Assembly: GCA_024280995.1 (NCBI GenBank)
Contig: JAMXLM010000015.1
Location: forward strand, 1-64,000
Direction: 5' to 3'
Origin: Candidatus Dormiibacterota bacterium
GTDB taxonomy: Bacteria > Chloroflexota > Dormibacteria > Dormibacterales > Dormibacteraceae
DNA length: 64,000 nt
Below are positions 32,284 to 38,603 of this stretch, one piece after another (position 1 is the first letter of the stretch; each line of letters starts with the position of its first letter). Under the pieces are notes generated by a model. That model was not told the DNA's origin, did no database searches, and saw only the letters and a program-made list of their open reading frames with translations. Both the position numbers and the translations under genes were made by a program.

Positions 32284-34365
32284 TTACGACGCCGCAGCGT
32301 CGACCGTCGCGAGCAGGCTCTGCCCTTGCGCGATGAGGCTTTGCGCCTGCTGCACGTCGATCGTCTGTCCGTTGAATTCGGCTCCGTCGAGCGCGGCGAA
32401 GATCTGCGCGGCGAGCGCGTCTCTCTGGGCGCCGAAGTTCGCCAGCTCGCTCTCGAGGCTGGCGTAGGTCGCGTCGCCGGCGCTTGTGCTGGCGAGCGCG
32501 GTGGTCGAGATCTCCAGAGTGTCGAGACCGAACTCGCCGACCGGTGCATTGAGCTGGCTGTAGACCTGGGCCAGCTGGGTGAAGACACCCCGGTGCAGGC
32601 GGAGGCTGGAAGGAACGGCGCTCGGGAGCAGGTCCTCGAGCAGGACCCGTCCCTCGCTGGCGTAGTCATCGTGGAGGCCGGTCAGGGCCAGGATGGTCGG
32701 CCGGGTGTCGGCGTGGCTTGACCACGTCGTGTCGTCGAGGCCGAGATTCTGCACGCCCGGTCCGACGAGTCCAAGCCAGCTCGTGATGATCTCGGGCTGG
32801 AAGTCGCCATGGTTCCAGGCGAAGCCGGGGTTCTGCTGAAAGTCGACCCCGCCGAACTCCATGAAGTAATCGGGATTGCCGAAGTAGATGAACGTCGGCG
32901 TGCGCGCCGGGTCGCCGGTGATCATGTGCAGGTTCTTCATCTCCACCGAGTCCGCCATCCGCTGCATCAGCGGGGTGGCGAGGCCGGTGACGTAGTTCTT
33001 GGGATCGACCAGGGTCGAGGCGGCCTGCTCGAAGTTACGGGTCACCGTAGCGTCGCGAGCCGGGTTTCCGATGATGTAGACGGAGGGTGCGTCGTCGAAG
33101 TGGATGTCAAAAGGCGTCGTGTTGCCCGCTTCCGTCATCAGTGACTTGAAGTTCGTCGAGATCTCACCGATGTTCCCTGTGCCGAGCGAGTGGTTGTAGA
33201 CGCAGGGTGTCGTCACGCCATCGCAGTTCGGCAGCAGCTTGCCGGCGAAGTGGTCGTTCTCATCGGAGCTGAAGTTGAACAGTGTGTTCTGCGGCGTGAT
33301 GCCGTCCGCGGCGAGACGCGTGAAGAACTTGCCGAACGACTGGTCGTAGGCCTTCAGCTGGGCGACGTAGCCGGCCTCGCCAGGACCGAACGCGCCGAAG
33401 CCCACGTGGTTGTCGTGGGCGTCGGAGATGTAGGAGTAGGTCACGGGGACGCCGTGCTCGAGCATCGCCGCGGTATAGCCGAGCGACTGGGTGGCGCTGA
33501 TTCCGCCAAATCCGGGGAACCCGACGCGGCCTGCCGAGTCGGTGATCACCTTGCCGTCGAGGTCCGTCAGCGGGCCGCTCGGGCTGATGATCGGCGCGAC
33601 GTACTTGTGGCCGAACACGCCGTTGAACCCGTTGTAGCCACCCGGCTCCTCGGGCAGAACGTCGGTCTTGCCGTTGTTGGCCGCCGAGCAAACCGCCGAA
33701 CCCTGCGCGCAGTGGATGGCGATGCCGATGAAGTCCGCGGTCGCCTGACCCGGGTTGGCGATGGCCTCCTGGGCCTGGGGCGAGTTGGGGCCGAAGACGT
33801 CGAAGATGTTCCCGTTGTTCTCCATCTCGATGTTGGCCGTCGAGATGCCGCCAACGTTGCAGCCGGCCCGGGTGAAGGGCACCCATGGCGCCGGCGTGTT
33901 CGTGCCGCTTGCGGTGACGTTGTTGAAGGTGCCGTCGCCGATCTTGTCGGTCCAGTACTGAAACGCGCTCGTAAAGCCGTCAGTGCCGTTCGGCCTGAAG
34001 AAGCCGTAGCTGTTGGCGACGGTGAGACCCTGCTGGTCCGGATAGAGCCCGGTCAGCGTCGTGACGATGTCGTTGGCGGTGTGCGAGATCAGCGGCGTGA
34101 AGTTGTGGCTGACCATCGTGCCGTTGTTCTCGATGAAGTTGAGCAGGTTGGGCATCTGCTCCAGGTCGGACGGCACGTTCGGGTTGTCGCGAGTCAGGTG
34201 GACGTTGTCGAAGACGATGTTGACGACGTGTGTGATGCCGTTGCCGAGGGAACAGGTCGCGGTGGCGGGTGCGGCCGCGGCTGGCGCCTGCGCCGACGCC
34301 TGTCCCGGGATGATTGCGGCCGCGGCGAGAGCCGCGATCGCGACAAGTCGAATCAGCCGTCTCAT
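32284..34365 (-). CDS. Secreted alkaline phosphatase-superfamily phosphoesterase
   Basis: A 693-residue exported protein with a Sec signal peptide (MRRLIRLVAIAALAAAAIIP, cleavage after AQA near residue 26). The mature protein has HVVNIVFDNVHLTRDNPNVP at the start of the fold, SHTANDIVTTLTGLYPDQQG in place of the usual nucleophile region, YSYISDAHDNHVG, and a late metal-binding stretch FNFSSDENDHFAG, all typical of the alkaline phosphatase/phosphoesterase superfamily found in soil bacteria. It would release phosphate outside the cell. An 11-bp-phased CTTAAA repeat upstream hints at Pho control, and an intrinsic terminator follows. Confidence 0.88.
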   Translation of the reverse strand: MRRLIRLVAIAALAAAAIIPGQASAQAPAAAAPATATCSLGNGITHVVNIVFDNVHLTRDNPNVPSDLEQMPNLLNFIENNGTMVSHNFTPLISHTANDIVTTLTGLYPDQQGLTVANSYGFFRPNGTDGFTSAFQYWTDKIGDGTFNNVTASGTNTPAPWVPFTRAGCNVGGISTANIEMENNGNIFDVFGPNSPQAQEAIANPGQATADFIGIAIHCAQGSAVCSAANNGKTDVLPEEPGGYNGFNGVFGHKYVAPIISPSGPLTDLDGKVITDSAGRVGFPGFGGISATQSLGYTAAMLEHGVPVTYSYISDAHDNHVGFGAFGPGEAGYVAQLKAYDQSFGKFFTRLAADGITPQNTLFNFSSDENDHFAGKLLPNCDGVTTPCVYNHSLGTGNIGEISTNFKSLMTEAGNTTPFDIHFDDAPSVYIIGNPARDATVTRNFEQAASTLVDPKNYVTGLATPLMQRMADSVEMKNLHMITGDPARTPTFIYFGNPDYFMEFGGVDFQQNPGFAWNHGDFQPEIITSWLGLVGPGVQNLGLDDTTWSSHADTRPTILALTGLHDDYASEGRVLLEDLLPSAVPSSLRLHRGVFTQLAQVYSQLNAPVGEFGLDTLEISTTALASTSAGDATYASLESELANFGAQRDALAAQIFAALDGAEFNGQTIDVQQAQSLIAQGQSLLATVDAAAS

Positions 34366-34420
34366 TCCAACCCCCTTAGATGAAGGCCGACTGCGAGGGA
34401 ACGAACGTAAACCGCGCCCG

Positions 34421-34448
34421 GCGATAGGCGGTTTAAGCCCGCTTTAAG
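34421..34448 (-). promoter_or_regulatory. Candidate Pho-type box at the phosphoesterase promoter
   Basis: On the minus strand CTTAAA at 34443-34448 and again at 34432-34437 are exactly 11 bp apart, followed 11 bp later by TATCGC (34421-34426), a -10-like hexamer. Direct repeats with an 11-bp period replacing the -35 box are characteristic of PhoB/PhoP sites. The gene served is a secreted phosphatase. Confidence 0.5.
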
Positions 34449-34489
34449 GATCGACCTTATTGGGGCCGGCGAATCCTGTCAACCCGCGG

Positions 34490-34657
34490 TCAGTCTCGGG
34501 GCGTGCCGGGGAACCAGCGCACGTTGCGATTGGGATCGAGGGTGCGCGAATCCTCGCCCCAGAGCTGGGCGGCGAACGCCAGCAGGAGCATCAGCAGGAG
34601 CGTCATCAGAACTGCCACAACACTGAGTCTTCCCTTGCGGAAACTCCGAAGCAACAT
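34490..34657 (-). CDS. Small single-pass membrane protein
   Basis: A 55-residue protein starting at ATG 34657: a basic N-terminus (LLRSFRKGR), one strong membrane helix (VVAVLMTLLLMLLLAFAAQL) and a polar tail ending in RWFPGTPRD. The N-in, C-out charge pattern is good. I recognise no family. Divergent from the LysR gene, with an AT-rich shared promoter region (34660-34700). It may be a small membrane modulator, but size limits confidence. Confidence 0.5.
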   Translation of the reverse strand: MLLRSFRKGRLSVVAVLMTLLLMLLLAFAAQLWGEDSRTLDPNRNVRWFPGTPRD

Positions 34658-34708
34658 GAGATTTACTCGTAAAATTTCGCCATTCCGGATAATTGGCAGA
34701 GCGTCGAT

Positions 34709-35701
34709 CTGAAGCACCTCCGAGCCCTCCGCGCGGTGGCGGTGACGGGCACGTTCTGGGCAGCCGCCACAGAGCTGAACACGTCGCTGTCGACGATCAG
34801 CGACCACCTCGGCGCGCTAGAGGCCCTCGTCGGCCAGCGCCTGGTGGAGCGCTCGCGCGGCCGGAGGACGGTCGAGCTCACCGATGCCGGCCGGCTGCTG
34901 CTCGGCCATGCCGAGGCGATCGAGTCACGCCTTCGGGCAGCCGAGGCGGACTTTCGCGCCTACGCCGCCGGCGTGTCCGGCGGTCTGCGGATCGGGATCT
35001 ACCAGAGCGTCGCGACCAAGGTGCTGCCGGAGACCCTGCGGCGCTTCAAGGCCCGATGGCCCGAGGTCGATGTGCAGGCGACCGAGGAGACGAACGACCT
35101 TGCGCTCGTCGAGGCGGTCGAGCGAGGTTCGCTGGACCTGAGCTTCGCGGTCGCGCCGTTGCCCGACGGCCCGTTCGCCGTCCGCGAACTGATGCACGAC
35201 CCGCACGTGCTGGTGGTGACGGCCGCAGCCGCCGGGGCATGGCGTCAAGCCCGGGTAACCGACCTCGACGGCGCTCCGATGGTCGCGTTCGAATCCAGCC
35301 GGCACCAGGTCTTGACCGAGGAGTTCCTGGCGGGGCTTGGGGTCAAGCCGCGGGTCGTGTTTCGCTCCAACGACAACGGCACGGTGCAGGCGATGGTCGC
35401 CGCGGGTCTTGGCGTCGCGCTCGCGCCGTTGCTGGCCGTTGATGAGGACGATCCGAACGTCCGTGTCCTGCATACGGTCGAACCGGTTCCAGATCGCGTG
35501 CTGGTCGTCGTCTGGCATCGGGACCGGTATCGACCTCCGTCGGCATCGGCCTTTGTCGAGATCGCGGTCCAGGTTGGCGCCGAGATCCAGGCCCGGCATG
35601 CGGCGCTGCTGGCGAAGCTGGTCAGCGCTTCGGGGGCGCGGGGATCACGAACACGAGCTCGAGGCCGTCGACCTCGTCCTCCTGCATCCCGACCTCGATG
35701 A
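34709..35701 (+). CDS. LysR family transcriptional regulator
   Basis: A LysR regulator with the N-terminal winged HTH (LKHLRALRAVAVTGTFWAAA and LSTISDHLGALEALVGQRLV) and the periplasmic-binding-like effector domain (about 95-300; GGLRIGIYQSVATKVLPETL). The family N-terminus requires codons before the first GTG (34736), where helix 1 would be cut. The best-matching start is the CTG at 34709, or an ATT at 34682 that lies 6 nt after TAAAAT. No ATG/GTG/TTG is available before the in-frame stop at 34670. The last 20 or so residues are Arg-rich and run antisense over the GNAT gene end. Its target may be the divergent small membrane gene. Confidence 0.85.
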   Translation: MKHLRALRAVAVTGTFWAAATELNTSLSTISDHLGALEALVGQRLVERSRGRRTVELTDAGRLLLGHAEAIESRLRAAEADFRAYAAGVSGGLRIGIYQSVATKVLPETLRRFKARWPEVDVQATEETNDLALVEAVERGSLDLSFAVAPLPDGPFAVRELMHDPHVLVVTAAAAGAWRQARVTDLDGAPMVAFESSRHQVLTEEFLAGLGVKPRVVFRSNDNGTVQAMVAAGLGVALAPLLAVDEDDPNVRVLHTVEPVPDRVLVVVWHRDRYRPPSASAFVEIAVQVGAEIQARHAALLAKLVSASGARGSRTRARGRRPRPPASRPR

Positions 35702-36155
35702 AGCCGAGGTGGCGTACGACCGCGAGCGAAGGGGCGTTGTTCGGCGAGACGGTCGCGAAGACCTCTTCCTCGCCCTGAGCAAACGCAAAGCGCACGAGGG
35801 CTTCGGCGGCCTCTTTGGCGTAGCCCCTGCCGCGGTAGGGCGCGAAGACGGTGTAGCCGATCTCGGCGCGACCGATGATGTCGGGTGGCCCGTGAAAGCC
35901 GCAGTGCCCGACGAACTCGTGGTCTTTTGAGACGATGAGGCGCGCCATCCACTCGCGGCGGTGGGGCGACTCACGCATCCGGCGCAGCTGAACCAGTAGA
36001 AAACCGTCGAGATCGTCCTCGCTTGGGAACTCGGGAGGAAACTCGAGCCCGAGCATGCGCTGCGCCTCATCGCGGTTCTCGTCGACTAGCTGCTCGAGCA
36101 CGTCAGGATCGAGTGGGATGAGATCGAGCCGAGGGGTGGAGATTGGTTCGGGCAC
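35622..36155 (-). CDS. GNAT family N-acetyltransferase (RimJ/RimL-like)
   Basis: A 177-residue acetyltransferase. It begins ISTPRLDLIPLDPDVLEQL as in RimJ/RimL-type GNATs. The acetyl-CoA-binding motif A is YTVFAPYRGRGYAKEAAEAL (R/Q-x-x-G-x-G/A) near residue 110, followed by VSPNNAPSLAVVRHLGF, a very typical motif B. It acetylates an amino group of a protein, antibiotic or metabolite. GTG start with GACAAT 8 nt upstream on the minus strand, so probably leaderless. Its 3' end overlaps the LysR gene tail by 80 bp in convergent orientation. Confidence 0.93.
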   Translation of the reverse strand: MPEPISTPRLDLIPLDPDVLEQLVDENRDEAQRMLGLEFPPEFPSEDDLDGFLLVQLRRMRESPHRREWMARLIVSKDHEFVGHCGFHGPPDIIGRAEIGYTVFAPYRGRGYAKEAAEALVRFAFAQGEEEVFATVSPNNAPSLAVVRHLGFIEVGMQEDEVDGLELVFVIPAPPKR

Positions 36156-36232
36156 AGCGCGTAATTGTCAGTCGGGGCCGCCTCGGCCGCTTGGCGAGGG
36201 CCGCACGGCAGCACCTAGAATTCGTGGTCTGT

Positions 36233-36308
36233 TCCGGGATAGCTCAACCGGTAGAGCAGGCGGCTGTTAACCGCAAGGTTCAGGGTTCGAGTCCCTGTCC
36301 CGGAGCCA
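36233..36308 (+). tRNA. tRNA-Asn (GTT)
   Basis: A 76-nt cloverleaf. Acceptor TCCGGGA (36233-36239) pairs with TCCCGGA (36298-36304), discriminator G, encoded CCA at 36306-36308. D-loop contains AACCGGTAGA, the anticodon loop is CTGTTAA with GTT at 36266-36268, and the T-loop is GGTTCGAGTCC. The anticodon stem has one mismatch at its outer pair. A 13-bp stretch from this tRNA (36269-36281) is repeated at 38568-38580. Confidence 0.95.
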
Positions 36309-36388
36309 ATTTCGAATTCGAAATCAACTTCCCTGACTGCCACTAACCGGGCCTTACTACAACCGCACTACAACCGCACTACGACCGG
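36309..36388. repeat. Palindrome and 11-bp tandem repeats downstream of tRNA-Asn
   Basis: A perfect 16-bp palindrome with half-site ATTTCGAA (36309-36324) touches the tRNA 3' end. ACTACAACCGC is then repeated at 36356 and 36367, with a variant ACTACGACCGG at 36378. No gene is visible until the tRNA remnant at 36543. The stretch resembles an integration or recombination boundary. Confidence 0.6.
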
Positions 36389-36542
36389 GTCCGATCGGTC
36401 GGAGTGGCAGAGGCGCACGAAGCCATGTCGCCGACGTAGGTTCTCCGATTAGCTCGCAATGACTCGGCGTTTCTTAGCATCTTCCAGCCGGATAGCACCC
36501 CGCGTAACGCTCGGGGTTGCCGCTCTTGACACACAACGTTCA

Positions 36543-36591
36543 GGGCCGATTACTGCGGAGGCAGATGGTTCGAGTCCACCGCGGCCCACCA
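36543..36591 (+). pseudogene. tRNA remnant lacking D and anticodon arms
   Basis: GGGCCG (36543-36548) pairs with CGGCCC (36582-36587), followed by A and CCA (36589-36591). In between only a T-arm is recognisable (stem 36564-36568/36576-36580 with loop TTCGAGT, one mismatch) plus 14 nt. The D arm and anticodon arm are missing, so it cannot decode and is read as an internally deleted tRNA gene copy. The antisense reading gives the WTRT/DSNH-like peptides often seen across tRNA genes. Confidence 0.6.
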
Positions 36592-36593
36592 TG

Positions 36594-36803
36594 ATTTCCG
36601 TAACGCGAACCAGGGTCGCGGGAAGGCGGAACGAAGCAGGCCTTCTCGTCCGCGAACTGGTCGGCATCGAGGGACTGACCGGTTGGGTGCCCCACCTGGA
36701 CCAATTCTGGCAAACCGAAGACGGTCGGCCGGCGATCCTGAAGGCAGCTCGAGCCATTGAAACCGAGCCGGCATTGCTCGGTCTGAGCGCCCACCTCTCC
36801 TGA
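36594..36803 (+). pseudogene. 3' fragment of a SAM-dependent methyltransferase gene
   Basis: The reading frame ending at 36803 translates to LLVRELVGIEGLTGWVPHLD, then ILKAARAIETEPALLGLSAH, then LS. This matches the usual C-terminal 60-70 residues of class I SAM-dependent methyltransferases (R-E-L-V-G-I-E-G, then A-R-x-x-E-x-E-P-x-L-L-G-x-S-A-H-L). The SAM-binding Rossmann part is absent; upstream of it is the tRNA remnant. It is therefore a truncated gene end left by recombination. The same frame extends upstream to an ATG at 36459 but that part has no recognisable homology. Confidence 0.55.
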
Positions 36804-36842
36804 TCGCCGAGACAAGGTAACGGCGGTTCCGGTGCAATGGCA

Positions 36843-36876
36843 GGGCGGGAGAAAACCGCTGTGTCTTCTCCCGCCC
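36843..36876 (-). terminator. Terminator-like hairpin after the chitinase gene
   Basis: An 11-bp perfect stem GGGCGGGAGAA (36843-36853) / TTCTCCCGCCC (36866-36876) with a 12-nt loop, 15 bp past the chitinase stop at 36892. No T-run follows, so termination strength is uncertain. Confidence 0.55.
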
Positions 36877-36891
36877 GCCGCCTGTTCTATC

Positions 36892-38181
36892 TCAGTCGCC
36901 GTCCTCCTGGAGCCCGTCGGCGATCGCCTTGACGAGCGTGCCGCTGGCGTCGTCACCAGACAGCTCCCAGGCCATCGCCCCGCCTAGGTCGTTGTCAAGC
37001 ACGTACTGCATCTTCTCGCCGATCGCGACCTTGTCGTCAAACGTGACGAATGTGGTCCCATTCCAGAGCCACGCGACCCCGATGTCAGAGTCGCGGTGGA
37101 GCGCGTAGCCCGAGCCGAGAAGACCTTTGATCACGTTGTAGCCCTGCTGGTCGTAAGCGCCGCTCTGGACTCCGGTGCCGAACAGTCCGTTCGTGCCGCC
37201 GACGACGTTTGTCCAGGCGTGGCTGTAGAAGGGCACGCCCAGCACAAGCTTGCGCGCAGGCGCGTCCGCGGCCAGGTAAGTCTGGATCGCCAGGTCATCG
37301 CTGAACTTCTCGGGCGACGGATCACCAGGCGGGGAGAAGAGCGCCGACTGGTGGTTGGTCGTGGCCTCCCACGCGCCATGGAGGTCGTAGCCCTGGATCG
37401 TTGCCCAATCGAGGTAACGGAAAAGCGAGGGGACCTCGAAGCCCTTCTTGATTTTCACCGGGTCGGCCGGAAGGAAGGCGGTCAGAGTGTAGTGCTTGTG
37501 CGTCGGCTTCCCGAGCTCGTCCAGCTGGGTCCGGAACTCAGCCAGCATCAGGGTGAAGTTATGTCGGTCGGCTGGGCTGAACGAGGTGCTGCCGCCGTTG
37601 AATGGCATCAGGGTCGGCCACTCCCAGTCGATGTCGAACCCATCGAATGCGCCGGCGAAAGCTCCAGGGCTGCCCGGCAGGTTACCCCGGATGAAGAGGT
37701 CGATGCAGGAGGCGACAAGAGCCTTTCGTGCCGCATCGGTCGAGACGGCCTGCGAAAAGTTGGTCGACAGCGTAAAGCCGCCCAGCGAGATCAAAACGCG
37801 CAGGTTCGGGTAGCGCTGCTTCAGGAGGCGCAACTGGTTGAAGTTGCCGCCTGGTTCGGCAACCCCATCGACGCTCTCGGACGCGGAGGACGGTCGCAGA
37901 TAATCGGCCCAGGTGTCAATCGATGCGCAACGGCCCGTCTTGTCGACGTTGCCAAACGCATAGTTGACGGTCGTCAAGCTCTGCGCGGCGCCGCTGGTCG
38001 CGATGTTCTTGATGAAGAACCCGGAGTAGATCTTCCACTGCGCGAAGTAGGCGACCCGCTGCAGCTGGTGTTTGCCCTGTGACCCGGCTGCACCGGCCGA
38101 CGCGGCGGTCGCCAGGAGCAGGGTGGCGGAGAGGACCCCGACCGCGAGAACGCGCGCAGCCTGACCGAAGGAATGGGGCAT
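36892..38181 (-). CDS. Secreted GH18 chitinase
   Basis: A 429-residue glycoside hydrolase family 18 enzyme. Sec signal peptide in the first 32 residues (RVLAVGVLSATLLLATAASA). The catalytic motif DxxDxDxE is DGFDIDWE with Asp 180, Asp 183, Asp 185 and the acid/base Glu 187. Other barrel strands are visible: VLISLGGFTLST near 130 (SxGG motif), WATIQGYDLHGAW, and MAWELSGDD near the C-terminus. It hydrolyses chitin or chito-oligosaccharides outside the cell. No carbohydrate-binding module is visible. Three sites resembling the DasR-responsive element lie 60-135 bp upstream of the ATG. The gene sits between tRNA remnants, suggesting acquisition with this segment. Confidence 0.94.
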   Translation of the reverse strand: MPHSFGQAARVLAVGVLSATLLLATAASAGAAGSQGKHQLQRVAYFAQWKIYSGFFIKNIATSGAAQSLTTVNYAFGNVDKTGRCASIDTWADYLRPSSASESVDGVAEPGGNFNQLRLLKQRYPNLRVLISLGGFTLSTNFSQAVSTDAARKALVASCIDLFIRGNLPGSPGAFAGAFDGFDIDWEWPTLMPFNGGSTSFSPADRHNFTLMLAEFRTQLDELGKPTHKHYTLTAFLPADPVKIKKGFEVPSLFRYLDWATIQGYDLHGAWEATTNHQSALFSPPGDPSPEKFSDDLAIQTYLAADAPARKLVLGVPFYSHAWTNVVGGTNGLFGTGVQSGAYDQQGYNVIKGLLGSGYALHRDSDIGVAWLWNGTTFVTFDDKVAIGEKMQYVLDNDLGGAMAWELSGDDASGTLVKAIADGLQEDGD

Positions 38182-38239
38182 CGTCCGAACCTCCTGAACT
38201 CAATTCGGCCCCCTCTCGGCGCCCAGGGTCAAAGCAAAC

Positions 38240-38315
38240 TGGATAAGACCACTTTTGTCAAGACCCTGTCCGCGGAGGCTCAAACGCGGCTGGCTTCGGA
38301 CAGTGGTCAAGACCA
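38240..38315. promoter_or_regulatory. Three DasR-like (dre) operator sites upstream of chitinase
   Basis: Compared with the known dre core TGGTCTAGACCA: TGGTCAAGACCA at 38304-38315 matches 11 of 12; TGGATAAGACCA at 38240-38251 matches 9 and keeps the flanking ACT/ACT; TTGTCAAGACCC at 38255-38266 matches 9. GntR-family DasR repressors control chitinase genes through such sites in Streptomyces. No DasR gene is in this window. Confidence 0.6.
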
Positions 38316-38603
38316 TCTGTGCTCACGGCGCCCGGAGGCGTGGGCGGTCACGTATCCGGCGCTCGGCAAGCCATTGAGCAGCCTGGTCCCGCTCACGATC
38401 AGCATCGCGGTTCGTTCCGATCTTCGCGAGGTGCCCGCGCGGGCCATACAGCAACCGGTACAGCAACCGGGGTCTATGTCAGCTGACAATGGGGCGGCGC
38501 ATCCCTTAAGGGAGTTCAACTCAAAGACTTTCGCATCGGACAGCGAATCCCTGTGCATGCGGTTACCAACCGCAAGGTTCTGGGGCCAAACAGAACGCGA
38601 CGC
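38316..38603. other. Gene-poor stretch with a tRNA anticodon-arm copy
   Basis: No convincing gene lies between the chitinase promoter and the cyclase gene end. It contains ACAGCAACCGG in two tandem copies (from 38446) and, at 38558-38574, a perfect anticodon-arm-like hairpin (stem TGCGG/CCGCA, loop TTACCAA). The following AACCGCAAGGTTC (38568-38580) exactly repeats part of tRNA-Asn at 36269-36281. Open frames on both strands here show no recognisable domain. Confidence 0.55.

Noticed and set aside
38307-38558. Possible recombinase C-terminus in the tRNA-bounded segment
   Set aside because: No catalytic Arg/His/Tyr or Ser recombinase motif can be found on either strand.
38558-38580. A functional second tRNA gene
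   Set aside because: Only an anticodon-arm-like hairpin is present; acceptor, D and T arms cannot be formed around it.
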